Shown here in pieces: positions 16,572-25,994 of a DNA stretch of 64,000 nucleotides (within the stretch, counting starts at the first letter, position 1; every line of letters begins with the position of its first letter). The position numbers and the translations under genes were made by a program. A model generated the notes under the pieces. That model saw only the letters and a list, made by a program, of their open reading frames with translations. It did not search any database and was not told the DNA's origin. Origin of the DNA: Gordonia shandongensis DSM 45094 (GTDB lineage Bacteria; Actinomycetota; Actinomycetes; Mycobacteriales; Mycobacteriaceae); NCBI RefSeq assembly GCF_000423025.1, contig NZ_KE383969.1:103013-167012 (forward strand), written 5' to 3'.

Positions 16572-17204
16572 GACAGCAGCAGCAACAGCAGCGCCCCGCC
16601 ACCGGACGCCCACGGCACCCGGTGGGGCGATCGCGAACAGCGCCGCCTCGACATCCTCCGCGCAGGCGAAGACCTGATCGTGTCGGGCGGCTACGACGCC
16701 CTGCGCATGCGCGATGTCGCAGCCGGCGCCGGCATCTCGCTCGGGACCGTCTACACCTATTACTCCACCAAGGAGTCGCTGTTCATCGCGGTCTTCGCCC
16801 AGCGACTCGACCGCATGCTGCCCGACCTCGAGCGTGCGGTCGCCGCCGCGCCGACCGCCGCCGCCGCCTTCATCGTCACGGCCGACGCCTACCGCGACGG
16901 CTACGCGACGTTCGGTCGGCAGTTCGATGCGCTGTCGCTCGTGACCGATGCGTCGGCCGTCCAGTCGGACGTCGCCGAGCATCTTCGCGCCGCCACGGCG
17001 CGCATGGTCACCAGTCTCGCCGGCACCCTCACCCGATTCGGCTACCGCGGCGACGTCGCGAAGGCCATGACGCTGCTGTGGTCGACGATGACCGGCCTGG
17101 CCAACCACTACAGCTCCGAGCGCCGCGAGTTCCTCCCCGTCGAGTGGAGCGCGGCCGTGGGCTTCACCGCCGAGACCCTCGCCGAGAGCCTCGGCCTGAC
17201 CTGA
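16566..17204 (+). CDS. TetR-family transcriptional regulator
   Basis: 212 residues from GTG 16566, chosen because GGAG precedes it by four bases; GTG 16524, overlapping the previous stop, and GTG 16545 are alternatives. The N-terminal HTH is clear (RLDILRAGEDLIVSGGYDAL, VAAGAGISLGTVYTYYSTKE). The C-terminal ligand domain is not assignable. It is the last gene of the MBL-DLH-MBL operon, which suggests that it represses this operon, perhaps at 14119-14131. Confidence 0.88.
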   Translation: MTDSSSNSSAPPPDAHGTRWGDREQRRLDILRAGEDLIVSGGYDALRMRDVAAGAGISLGTVYTYYSTKESLFIAVFAQRLDRMLPDLERAVAAAPTAAAAFIVTADAYRDGYATFGRQFDALSLVTDASAVQSDVAEHLRAATARMVTSLAGTLTRFGYRGDVAKAMTLLWSTMTGLANHYSSERREFLPVEWSAAVGFTAETLAESLGLT

Positions 17205-17223
17205 CGGGGTGCGGCCCCAGCCG

Positions 17224-18363
17224 TCACCGGGCGAGCGAGCGGCTGATCACCAGGCGTTGGATCTGGTTGGTGCCCTCGAAGATCTGGGTGATCTTGGCCT
17301 CGCGCATGAACCGCTCCACCCGGAAGTCGCGGGTGTAACCGTAACCGCCGAACACCTGGACGGCGTCGGTGGTGACCTTCATCGCGGCGTCGGTCGCCAC
17401 CAGCTTGGCCACCGAGGCGTTGCGCGAGTAGGGCTGTCCGGCGTCGCGCCGACGAGCGGCGTCGAGGTAGGTCGCACGCGCCGAGTCGACGGCCGCGGCC
17501 ATGTCGGCGAGCACGAAGCCGAGCCCCTGGTGGTCGATGATCTTGCGGCCGAACGCACTGCGCTCCTGCGCGTACCGGACCGCCTCGTCGAGCGCGGCCT
17601 GGGCGATGCCGGTCGCGACGGCGGCGATGCCGAGACGGCCGGAGTCGAGGGCGCTGAACGCGATCTGCAACCCCTGCCCCTCGGCGCCGATCCGACGGTC
17701 GGCGGGGACCACGGCGCCGTCGTAGTGCGCCGCGGTCGTGGGGACGGCGGCCAGGCCCATCTTCTCCTCGGGTCTCCCGAACGACAGCCCCTCGGTGTCC
17801 TTGTCGACCAGGAAGCACGAGATGCCCTTCGAGCCCTCGCCCGTGCGCGCGAAGAGGTTGTAGAAGTCGGCGATGCCGCCGTGGGTGATCCACGCCTTCG
17901 ATCCGGTGACCCGGTAGCCGTCGTCGACCGGCTCCGCCTTGCACGCGAGGGCTGCGGCATCGGAGCCGGCCTGCGCCTCGGAGAGGCTGTACGCCCCGAT
18001 CGTCTGTCCGCCGAGCATGTCCGGAAGCCACCGCTCCTGCTGCTCGCGGGTGCCGAAGGCCATCAGCGGATGGCAGGCGAGGCTGTGCACGCTGACCGCG
18101 ACACCGACCGCCGCCCACCGTGCGGCGATCTCCTCGAGCACCTGCAGATACACCTCGTAGGGCTGACCGCCGCCGCCCCACTCCTCGGGGTACGGGAGAC
18201 TCAACAGCCCCGCCTCGCCGAGGGTCGCGAAGACGCCCTCCGGGTAGGTCTCGTTCTTCTCGTGCTCGTCGACGATCGGGTCGAGGACCTTGTCGGCGAT
18301 GTCGCGGGTCAGCTCGATCAGGTCGCGGGCTTCCGAAGTCGGGAGCAGGCGGTCGACGGCCAC
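17224..18363 (-). CDS. Acyl-CoA dehydrogenase (canonical FadE)
   Basis: 379 residues from GTG 18363, preceded by GAGGAG. A canonical homotetrameric ACAD: YSLSEAQAGSDAAAL substrate loop, ERSAFGRKIIDHQGL and the catalytic-Glu motif IFEGTNQIQRLVISR. It oxidises an acyl-CoA of unknown chain type to the 2-enoyl-CoA, using FAD and ETF. It is divergent from a TetR gene, with three CAGTACTG-type sites in between. This makes it a probable repressor target and a stand-alone catabolic gene. Confidence 0.92.
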   Translation of the reverse strand: MAVDRLLPTSEARDLIELTRDIADKVLDPIVDEHEKNETYPEGVFATLGEAGLLSLPYPEEWGGGGQPYEVYLQVLEEIAARWAAVGVAVSVHSLACHPLMAFGTREQQERWLPDMLGGQTIGAYSLSEAQAGSDAAALACKAEPVDDGYRVTGSKAWITHGGIADFYNLFARTGEGSKGISCFLVDKDTEGLSFGRPEEKMGLAAVPTTAAHYDGAVVPADRRIGAEGQGLQIAFSALDSGRLGIAAVATGIAQAALDEAVRYAQERSAFGRKIIDHQGLGFVLADMAAAVDSARATYLDAARRRDAGQPYSRNASVAKLVATDAAMKVTTDAVQVFGGYGYTRDFRVERFMREAKITQIFEGTNQIQRLVISRSLAR

Positions 18364-18384
18364 GGGGTTCTCCTCGCTGTGCAA

Positions 18385-18451
18385 ACAGTACTGATTCCAT
18401 CGCCAGAGTACTGTTGCCCGACCGGTACTACAAGAGCCACTCCAGTACTGT
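18385..18451. promoter_or_regulatory. Three AGTACTG operator sites between fadE and tetR
   Basis: ACAGTACTG (18385-18393), AGAGTACTGT (18405-18414) and CCAGTACTGT (18442-18451) share the core AGTACTG of a palindrome ACAGTACTGT; GGTACTA at 18424-18430 may be a weaker fourth. They fill the 107-bp divergent promoter and probably bind the TetR protein encoded at 18471. Confidence 0.75.
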
Positions 18452-18470
18452 CCGGGGTAGAGTCGAACCC

Positions 18471-19055
18471 ATGACCACGTCGACCGGGCCCGACTTCGCC
18501 ACCCGGCGCCGCTCCCAGCTGTTCGACGAACTGCTCGCGATGTTCCTCGCCGAAGGCTTCGCCCACTTCACCCTCGACGCACTCGCCGCGCGGCTCCGCT
18601 GCTCCAAATCGACGCTGTACGCACTGGCCACCAGCAAAGGCGACCTGGTGCGCGCGGTCACCGTCCACTTCTTCCGCGGCGCGACCGCCGACGTCGAGGC
18701 CGCCGTCGCCGCCGCCGAACAGCCCCGCGACCGCATCAGCGCCTATCTCTCGGCCGTCGGCGACGCCCTCACCCCGGCCTCCGAACAATTCCTCACCGAC
18801 CTCGCCGACTTCGCCCCCGCCCGCGAGGTGTACGAACAGAACACGGCCGTCGCGATGCGCCGCGTACAGGAGCTGATCGACGACGGCGTCGCCTCGGGAT
18901 GGTTCCGCGACGTGCACGCCGCATTCGCCGCCGACCTCGTCGCGACCGCGATGGTCCGCATCCAACAGGGAGCAGTCCGCACCGAGACCGGCCTCGACGA
19001 CGCCGACGCCTACCGCGAACTCGCCGCGATCGTGACCCACGGGATCACCGCGTGA
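18471..19055 (+). CDS. TetR-family transcriptional regulator
   Basis: 194 residues from ATG 18471. The HTH is visible as FAHFTLDALAARLRCSKSTLYALATSKGD (shown here only as location, residues ~25-55). The rest is a helical ligand-binding domain. It is divergent from the ACAD gene and followed after 27 bases by an alpha/beta hydrolase. It is likely an autoregulator and repressor of the ACAD through the AGTACTG sites. The ligand is probably an acyl-CoA, by analogy with other FadE-linked TetR proteins. Confidence 0.87.
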   Translation: MTTSTGPDFATRRRSQLFDELLAMFLAEGFAHFTLDALAARLRCSKSTLYALATSKGDLVRAVTVHFFRGATADVEAAVAAAEQPRDRISAYLSAVGDALTPASEQFLTDLADFAPAREVYEQNTAVAMRRVQELIDDGVASGWFRDVHAAFAADLVATAMVRIQQGAVRTETGLDDADAYRELAAIVTHGITA

Positions 19056-19082
19056 CAACACACCCCGCGTGAAAGGGAACCA

Positions 19083-19994
19083 GTGACGACCCCGCACCCC
19101 CAACCGTTCTCCGTCGCGTCCGCCGGCATCACCCTCCGAGGGGACCTCTGGTCACCGCACGCCCCGACCCCCGAGGACACCCGGAACGCCGAGGGCACCC
19201 GGAACGCCGAGGGCACCCGGACCGCACCGATCCTCCTGCTGCACGGCGGCGGCCAGACCCGCCACTCCTGGGACGCCACCGCCGCCGGGCTCGCCGCCGG
19301 AGGTCGCCGCGCCTACACCCTCGACTCCCGCGGCCACGGCGACTCCGGCTGGTCCCCCGACGGCGACTACGGTCTCGACGACTTCACCGGCGACCTGCGC
19401 GCCGTCCTCACCGCCATCGGCGAACCGCCGATCCTGATCGGCGCGTCCCTGGGCGGGATCACCGGACTGTCGGTCTGCGGTGAGGACCCGGGATCGATCG
19501 CGGCCCTCGTCCTCGTCGACGTGGTGGTCGACGTGGAGCCCGCCGGCGTCGACAGGATCAAACAGTTCATGTCGTCCCACATCGGCGGGTTCGACTCCCT
19601 CGACGAGGTGGCCGACGCCGTCGCCGCCTACAACCCGGCACGCCGCAGACCGTCGAGTCTCGACGGCCTCCGCAAGAACGTCCGCCTCCGCGACGACGGG
19701 CGCTGGTACTGGCACTGGGATCCGGCGTTCCTGCACGGCGACTCCGACGAGCCGCGCAGCCTCACCGACCCCGGCCGGCTCGCCGCCGCCGCGCGGCGGG
19801 TCACGGCGCCGACCCTCGTGATCCGCGGCGGCCGCTCCGACGTCGTCAGCGATCGCGGCATCGCCCGGACCCGAGAACTGATCCCCCACACGACGGTGGC
19901 CGACGTCAGTTCCGCCGGACACATGGTCGCCGGCGACGACAACGCGGTCTTCGCGGCCGCCATCGAGACGTTTCTGCGCGAGCACGCACTGTGA
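19083..19994 (+). CDS. Alpha/beta hydrolase
   Basis: 303 residues from GTG 19083 with ribosome binding site AAAGGGAA. The fold is shown by LLLHGGGQTRHSWD (oxyanion), nucleophile GASLGG, acid in VIRGGRSDVVS and His in SSAGHMVAG. An 18-bp repeat inserts E-D-T-R-N-A / E-G-T-R-N-A / E-G-T-R-T-A near residue 30. It is not HsaD: the HsaD-type SGGG(T) elbow and lid sequence are missing. Substrate unknown; it is probably co-transcribed with the upstream tetR. Confidence 0.83.
   Translation: MTTPHPQPFSVASAGITLRGDLWSPHAPTPEDTRNAEGTRNAEGTRTAPILLLHGGGQTRHSWDATAAGLAAGGRRAYTLDSRGHGDSGWSPDGDYGLDDFTGDLRAVLTAIGEPPILIGASLGGITGLSVCGEDPGSIAALVLVDVVVDVEPAGVDRIKQFMSSHIGGFDSLDEVADAVAAYNPARRRPSSLDGLRKNVRLRDDGRWYWHWDPAFLHGDSDEPRSLTDPGRLAAAARRVTAPTLVIRGGRSDVVSDRGIARTRELIPHTTVADVSSAGHMVAGDDNAVFAAAIETFLREHAL
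19173..19226 (+). repeat. 3 x 18-bp tandem repeat in the hydrolase N-terminus
   Basis: Units 19173-19190, 19191-19208 and 19209-19226 (GAGGrCACCCGGAmCGCm) encode six-residue E-G-T-R-N-A repeats. They form a probable surface loop before the first core strand. Confidence 0.85.
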
Positions 19995-20019
19995 CCGGGC
20001 CCGACCCGGGAGCCGGAAT

Positions 20020-21168
20020 CTACGCGAGGTCGAAGGCGGCGCGAACCCGCTCGGCGTCCAACCCGTAGTCCTCGAGCGCGTACGTGTGCTGCGGACGGCG
20101 GTCACCCGACCTCGACTCCGCGTCGAGCGCGGTCATCGCGCCTCGCGCCTCATCGGTCAGCTCCGCTCCCGCCGCCTCGTACACCCGCGCCACCGCCCCG
20201 AACGGATCGGCCCGCAGATCGGCGAAGTCGATGTCGACGAACTGGGCGGGATCGTATCGACGCCGCGCCGCGGAGAAGTCGCGCAGACCCCGTGACCACA
20301 GGTCGAGCTGCGTCCGGCCGATCCGGTCCGGGGTGAAGGCGCGTGAATACCCCTCGGTGGCGTGTTCGGCGAGACTGCACATGGAGCCGATGATGGTCTC
20401 CGGCGCGCGGTGCGTCTGCACGATGATCGCGTCCGGATACACCTCCATGATCGCGTCGAGCGCGAACAGGTGACTCGGGTTCTTGAGCACCCAGCGCCGG
20501 TCGACGTCGTTCGAGCCGATCAGCTGCAGGTTGCGCTTGTGGCGGCGGTACGCGGGAGTCCAGTCCCGCGCGGCCAGCCACTCGGAGTACGCGGGGATGT
20601 GCGCGAGCGTCTCGTACGAGATCGACATCAGCGACTGCCGCAGCAGCTGCCAGCACTCCTCGACCTCCGCCGCGCCCATGTAGTGCAGGCCCATGAACTC
20701 GGGGTTCTCGACCCGATGCTGCGAGAGTCCGTCGTCGATCCGGCGGAACACCGGGTTGGCGTCCCACAGGTCGCGCGGCGGACGCGGCTGCGGAAACTCG
20801 GTCAGCCACATCTCGAGCCCCTGATGGGCGGGATCGGCGGCGAGCAGCCGATGCAGCGCGGTGGTCCCCGTTCGCGGGAGACCGGTCACGAACACGGGAC
20901 GCTCGATCGGCACGCCGTCGGTCCCCGGAGTGTTCTTCCAGCCGGCCTCGCTCAGCAGTCGCGCGATCAGCGCACCCTTGACGAAGTATCGGAACATCTT
21001 GCTGCCCAACGGCTCCAGCTCGGCCGTCTCGGCATACGATGCGAGCAGCACGTCGAGACCCTCGCGGTAGTCGTCGGCACCGAAGTCGTCGAGACCGACG
21101 GTCCGGGCGGCCGACTCGTGCAGCTCGTCGATGTGCCCGACGGTCGTCCGGACGTCGCGATCAGTCAT
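20020..21168 (-). CDS. Sulfotransferase-family protein (Rv3529c-like)
   Basis: 382 residues from ATG 21168, which overlaps the SDR stop (ATGACTGA). The 5'-PSB PAPS loop is FVTGLPRTGTTALHRLL, and a later VLKNPSHLFALD and VQTHRAPETIIGS match the 3'-phosphate/PSB region of the Stf_3-type family. It would transfer sulfate from PAPS, made by CysDNC, to a small-molecule acceptor; the acceptor is unknown. Size and order DUF1214-SDR-sulfotransferase match M. tuberculosis Rv3531c-Rv3530c-Rv3529c in the KstR regulon (recalled, not searched). Here the trio extends the hsaACB operon. Confidence 0.88.
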   Translation of the reverse strand: MTDRDVRTTVGHIDELHESAARTVGLDDFGADDYREGLDVLLASYAETAELEPLGSKMFRYFVKGALIARLLSEAGWKNTPGTDGVPIERPVFVTGLPRTGTTALHRLLAADPAHQGLEMWLTEFPQPRPPRDLWDANPVFRRIDDGLSQHRVENPEFMGLHYMGAAEVEECWQLLRQSLMSISYETLAHIPAYSEWLAARDWTPAYRRHKRNLQLIGSNDVDRRWVLKNPSHLFALDAIMEVYPDAIIVQTHRAPETIIGSMCSLAEHATEGYSRAFTPDRIGRTQLDLWSRGLRDFSAARRRYDPAQFVDIDFADLRADPFGAVARVYEAAGAELTDEARGAMTALDAESRSGDRRPQHTYALEDYGLDAERVRAAFDLA

Positions 21169-21943
21169 GGTATTCCCCACAGTTCACGTCGAGCGTGTGC
21201 CCGGTGATCGACCGCGCCATGTCGGAGGCCAGGAAGACGGCGGCGTCGGCGATCTCGTCCGGCTCGGGCAGCCGTTTGAGGTCGCTCTTGGCGGCGGTCT
21301 GCTCGTACACCTGCTCGGCGGTGATCCCGTACTTCTCCGCGATCTGGCCGAAATACCACTTGAGCTGGTCGTCCCAGATGTATCCGGGCGCCACCGAGTT
21401 GACCCGCACGCCCCGTTCACCGAGTTCCGTGGCGAGGGTCTGCGACATCGCCAGCAACGCGGACTTGGCGATCTTGTAGCTGCCGTATCGCGGCTCGGAA
21501 TGCCGGATCACCATCGAGTTGATCGTCACGATGGACCCGGCCGACTCCGCCAGCGCCGGAGTGAACGCCCTGATGACTCGGAGCGTACCGAGCACCGTCA
21601 GATCGAGGCTGCTGCCGATGGCGTCGAAGTCGGTGCGCCCCAACGGTTTCATCGACGGGACGGCGAACGCGTTGTTGATGAGGGTGTCGACCCGGCCGCA
21701 CTGCTCCACCGTGGTCGCCACGAGATCGGCGACGGCGTCATCGTCGGTGATGTCGGTGGGGACGACGACCGCGCGTCCGCCGGCCTCCTCCACCTCCCCG
21801 GCCACGTCACGCAGACGCGACTCCGTCCGGGCGGCGAGCACCACCGTGGCACCGTGCCCGGCGGCCCGCACGCACAGCGCCCGGCCGAGTCCCGGGCCGA
21901 CGCCGGAGACGACGACCACCTTTCCGTCGAGCAGTCCGGTCAT
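21161..21943 (-). CDS. Short-chain dehydrogenase/reductase (Rv3530c-like)
   Basis: 260 residues. Cofactor loop VSGVGPGLGRALC, NNAF in place of NNAG, catalytic Ser in ITINSMVIRHSE and Y-x3-K in YGSYKIAK. The C-terminal half carries VNSVAPGYIWDD. It uses NAD(P)(H) to oxidise or reduce an alcohol or ketone. Ribosome binding site GAGGAGA. It is the fifth gene of the hsaA operon, flanked by the DUF1214 and sulfotransferase genes. A steroid- or degradation-intermediate substrate is inferred from operon and regulon. Confidence 0.9.
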   Translation of the reverse strand: MTGLLDGKVVVVSGVGPGLGRALCVRAAGHGATVVLAARTESRLRDVAGEVEEAGGRAVVVPTDITDDDAVADLVATTVEQCGRVDTLINNAFAVPSMKPLGRTDFDAIGSSLDLTVLGTLRVIRAFTPALAESAGSIVTINSMVIRHSEPRYGSYKIAKSALLAMSQTLATELGERGVRVNSVAPGYIWDDQLKWYFGQIAEKYGITAEQVYEQTAAKSDLKRLPEPDEIADAAVFLASDMARSITGHTLDVNCGEYHD

Positions 21944-21952
21944 CGTCTCTCC

Positions 21953-23161
21953 TCACCCGAGCATTCGCTGCGCGAACGCCCGCTGTCGATCGGCGATCCG
22001 CGCCGCCCATCCGTCGGCATCGATGGCGTTGACGTCGGCGAACGGCAGTCGCGAGCGCACGTCGGCGTCGTCGACCACCTCGGCGACGGGCCCGAGGTCC
22101 ACTCCGATCGGCCCGTCGGTGCGCTGCCAGCGGAACTGCAGGATGCCGCGGCGGCGACCGGTCGTCTCGATCCAGTTGGCGACGCCCGGATCGGTCGCGG
22201 AGATCACCATGCGGATCATGCCGTCGGGATCCACCTGCGCCTGCGCCGAGTTCAGCGACGTCTGACGGTTCACATAGTCCAGCGAGATGTACCACATGCT
22301 GCCGAGCTGAAACCCCTGGTAGGGGGCGTCGGACTTCGGGACGGTGACGACCATCGACCGCCCCGGAGGCAGATCGAAATGCCCCACGGACGAGTACTGA
22401 GTCGACAGTCCGCCCGGCGTGGTGCGCGGCGCCGTGAAGGTGTTGACCGGTTCGTCGAGGTAGAACCACTTGGGGAAGTTGAACCACGTGTGGACGCGCG
22501 CCAGGAGCATCTTCCCGGCGATCGCGTACCGCTTGGCGATCCGCTCCGACCCCGGCTCCACCGGTGCGGTGCCGACGGTGTCGGTCCGCTCGATCGTCAC
22601 CCGTCCGCGCTGCGCCCCCCAGTCGCCGTACACCTCGCGGACCGCGAGCATCGACGCCCCCTCGCCGAGGACGAAGTAGTCGTCCCCACCAGTGGCGCCG
22701 TCCGCGGGCCCGAAGGTGATCTCGAACGACCCGTCGTCGGCGATCGGGATGCGCCGGTCGTCGAAGGCGTCGTCGCCGCCGGGCACGTCGGTGGGCGTGT
22801 AATCGCCCCGCAGCACCTGGAAGCTCAGGTCCGCCGTCGTCCCGCGGACCCCGCGCACCACGTAGGTGCCGGCGGCGTCGACGGTCGCGTGGTAGTAGAT
22901 CGTGTCCGGATTGTCCAGGCCCATCTTCGAGTACGGCCCGGTGGACGTCACGAAGTACGGGTGACGCGGATCGTGGGCCCGGGCCAACTGCAGGATCGAG
23001 GAGATCCCGCCCGCCAGATAGTCGAGTCCCTCGGCCAGATCGGCGTCGGTCTCGATGAACTCGGCCGAGGCGATCAGGGCCTCGGCGGCCTCGATCGCCT
23101 CGGTGAACGGGCGGGTGACGGCCGACGGCGTGCCCGCGGCCGCCGAGTCGCCCCCGGTCAC
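21953..23161 (-). CDS. DUF1214 domain protein (Rv3531c-like)
   Basis: 402 residues from GTG 23161, whose GTGA overlaps the hsaB stop. The DUF1214 signature lies in the C-terminal third (FQLGSMWYISLDYVNRQTSL, GILQFRWQRTDGPI). The middle holds YYHATVDAAGTYVVRG and FFLP-like strands typical of DUF1254/1214 beta-sandwich proteins. Function unknown. It is tightly coupled to hsaB, so it is expressed with steroid ring-A/B degradation. Confidence 0.82.
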   Translation of the reverse strand: MTGGDSAAAGTPSAVTRPFTEAIEAAEALIASAEFIETDADLAEGLDYLAGGISSILQLARAHDPRHPYFVTSTGPYSKMGLDNPDTIYYHATVDAAGTYVVRGVRGTTADLSFQVLRGDYTPTDVPGGDDAFDDRRIPIADDGSFEITFGPADGATGGDDYFVLGEGASMLAVREVYGDWGAQRGRVTIERTDTVGTAPVEPGSERIAKRYAIAGKMLLARVHTWFNFPKWFYLDEPVNTFTAPRTTPGGLSTQYSSVGHFDLPPGRSMVVTVPKSDAPYQGFQLGSMWYISLDYVNRQTSLNSAQAQVDPDGMIRMVISATDPGVANWIETTGRRRGILQFRWQRTDGPIGVDLGPVAEVVDDADVRSRLPFADVNAIDADGWAARIADRQRAFAQRMLG

Positions 23162-23733
23162 AGCCACGTGTCCTCGCCGTTCCACGTCAGGAAGTTGTCG
23201 AGTTCGGCGCGCGCCGGAGTCACCCGCGGATTCTCGGTCGACAGATAGCCGCCCCGGTAGAACAGCAGCGGCTTGTCCTGCAACACCTCGCCGAGGGTGA
23301 GGGCCTTCCCGATGACGATCCAGTGGTCGCCGCCCTCGACGACCTGCTGAACCTCACACTCCACCCAGGTGAGGCTGTGCCGCAGCACCGGCAGCCCGGC
23401 CGGCGACGGATCCCATGAGATCGACTTGAACTTGTCGGCCCCCGGCGCACCGAACGTCGCGCTGACATCCTGCTGCCGGTTCGAGAGGACGTTGACGCAG
23501 AACTTGCCGTGCGCTTCGATGACCGGCCAGGTCCGCGACGTCTTCATCGGACAGAACACGACCAGCGGCGGATCGAGCGACAGCGCCGCGAACGACTGGC
23601 AGGCGAAGCCCACCGGGGCGCCCTCGTCGCTCAGCGTCGTGATCACGGTGACGCCCGTGCAGAACTGGCCCATCGCGGTCCGGAACTGGCGGGAGTCGAA
23701 GTCCGAGGTCCCATACGGTGCGAGCGATGCCAT
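23158..23733 (-). CDS. hsaB: Flavin reductase component of the 3-HSA monooxygenase
   Basis: 191 residues. FMN-binding split-barrel flavin reductase family: FRTAMGQFCTGVTVITT, VGFACQSFAALSLDPPLV, and HGKFCVNVLSNRQQDVSATF. It supplies reduced flavin to HsaA, which hydroxylates 3-HSA to 3,4-DHSA. The stop overlaps the next GTG, and it starts seven bases after the hsaC stop. Identification rests on family plus the hsaA-hsaC-hsaB context. Confidence 0.93.
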   Translation of the reverse strand: MASLAPYGTSDFDSRQFRTAMGQFCTGVTVITTLSDEGAPVGFACQSFAALSLDPPLVVFCPMKTSRTWPVIEAHGKFCVNVLSNRQQDVSATFGAPGADKFKSISWDPSPAGLPVLRHSLTWVECEVQQVVEGGDHWIVIGKALTLGEVLQDKPLLFYRGGYLSTENPRVTPARAELDNFLTWNGEDTWL

Positions 23734-23739
23734 CGCCGA

Positions 23740-24690
<951 letters not shown>

Positions 24691-25875
24691 TCAGACCATC
24701 GTGTCGCCGATGGGGATGCCGAACTCGCCGTTGCCGAACGCCTGGTAGGCGCGCTCGGGGTCGTTGGCGGCGTGCACCCGGCCGGCGTGGGCGTCACGCC
24801 AGAACCGCTGGATCGGCGTGCCGTTCTCCAGTGCGTGCGCGCCGGAGTTCTCGAACAGCAGGTCGATGGAGTCGATGGCGCGGCCGGTGGCGCGGACCTG
24901 GTCGCGGCGGGCGGCCAGGCGCAGTTCCATCGGGACCTCCTCGCCGGCGACGATGAGGTCGTACTCGGCCTGGAGGTTGCCCGACAGCTGACGCCATGCG
25001 GCGTCGATGTCGCTGGCGGCCTGCGCGATGCGGACCTTGGCGAACGGGTCGTCCTTGGCCTTCTCGCCGGCGTAGGCGGCGCGGACGCGCTTGCCCTGGT
25101 GCTCGACGTGTGCGGCGTAGGCGCCGTAGGCCATGCCGACGATCGGGGTCGAGATGGTCGACGGGTGGATGGTGCCCCACGGCATCTTGTAGACGGGCGC
25201 GGTGTTCTGCTCCAGGCCGGGCGCCTGCCCCATGCTCATGGTGCGGAAGCTCAGCATCCGGTGGGTCGGGACGAAAGCGTCCTTGACCTCGATGGTGTTG
25301 GAGCCGGTGCCGCGCAGGCCGACGACGTTCCAGACGTCCTTGATGGTGTAGTCGCCGCGCGGGATCAGGTAGCTGACGAAGTCGACCGGCTTGCCGTCCT
25401 TGATGACGGGTCCGCCGACGACCACCCAGTCGGCGATGTCGCAGCCGGAGGACCAGGCCCAGGAGCCGTTGACCTTGTATCCGCCGTCGACGACCTCGCC
25501 CATGCCCATCGGGGCGTACGACGACGAGATGCGGGTGTTCGGGTCGTCGCCCCAGACGTCTTCCTGCGCCTGCTGGGTGAACAGCGCGAGGTGCCAGTTG
25601 TGGACGCCGACGATGCCGGCGACCCATCCGGTCGATCCGCAGGCCGTGCCGAGTCGGCGGACGGCCTCGTAGAAGGTCACCGGGTCGGTTTCGTAGCCGC
25701 CCCACTGCGCGGGCTGCAGAAGCTTGAAGAAGCCGGCGTCCCGCAGCATGTCGGCGACCTCGGCGGGGATGCGACGTGCGTCCTCTGTCGATTGTGCGCG
25801 CTGGGCGAGATCCGGCAGCAATGCGTCGATCTTGTCCAAAACCTGCTGTGCGGCTTCGCTCCGCTGTGCTGCCAT
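24691..25875 (-). CDS. hsaA: 3-HSA hydroxylase, oxygenase component
   Basis: 394 residues from ATG 25875, preceded by AGGAG. ACAD-fold flavin monooxygenase of the HsaA/HpaH group: FFKLLQPAQWGGYE, NGSWAWSSGCDIADWVVVGG, VGLRGTGSNTIEV, NSGAHALENGTPIQRFWRD. It hydroxylates 3-HSA with reduced flavin from HsaB. It heads the operon hsaA-hsaC-hsaB-DUF1214-SDR-sulfotransferase. A -10-like TAATAT (25916-25921, minus) overlaps the KstR box at 25920-25933. Confidence 0.95.
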   Translation of the reverse strand: MAAQRSEAAQQVLDKIDALLPDLAQRAQSTEDARRIPAEVADMLRDAGFFKLLQPAQWGGYETDPVTFYEAVRRLGTACGSTGWVAGIVGVHNWHLALFTQQAQEDVWGDDPNTRISSSYAPMGMGEVVDGGYKVNGSWAWSSGCDIADWVVVGGPVIKDGKPVDFVSYLIPRGDYTIKDVWNVVGLRGTGSNTIEVKDAFVPTHRMLSFRTMSMGQAPGLEQNTAPVYKMPWGTIHPSTISTPIVGMAYGAYAAHVEHQGKRVRAAYAGEKAKDDPFAKVRIAQAASDIDAAWRQLSGNLQAEYDLIVAGEEVPMELRLAARRDQVRATGRAIDSIDLLFENSGAHALENGTPIQRFWRDAHAGRVHAANDPERAYQAFGNGEFGIPIGDTMV

Positions 25876-25919
25876 GTGGTCACTCCTGTTCGATGTCTTG
25901 GCTCGACTGTCACCAATAT

Positions 25920-25933
25920 TAGAACACGTTCTC
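25920..25933. promoter_or_regulatory. KstR box (hsaA side)
   Basis: TAGAACACGTTCTC agrees with TnnAACnnGTTnnA except the last base. It overlaps a TAATAT hexamer of the leftward hsaA promoter, consistent with repression by occlusion. Confidence 0.85.
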
Positions 25934-25942
25934 ATTCTGTTT

Positions 25943-25956
25943 TGAAACGTGTTCTA
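25943..25956. promoter_or_regulatory. KstR box (kshA side)
   Basis: TGAAACGTGTTCTA is a perfect match to TnnAACnnGTTnnA. It runs into TACTAT (25955-25960), a likely -10 element for kshA. The identical 14-mer recurs before kstD at 31766. Confidence 0.92.
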
Positions 25957-25994
25957 CTATTGATCCAACAGACCCGACAGGAGGAGCGAGGAAG

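Noticed and set aside
19083..19994. Alpha/beta hydrolase as the missing HsaD
   Set aside because: The nucleophile elbow and lid do not look like HsaD, and the gene is not in the hsa operon or behind a KstR box.
21131..23248. 705-codon plus-strand frame antisense to the SDR/DUF1214/HsaB region
   Set aside because: Opposite-strand shadow of real genes with motifs. Composition is Arg/His/Gly/Asp-rich and low in hydrophobic residues.
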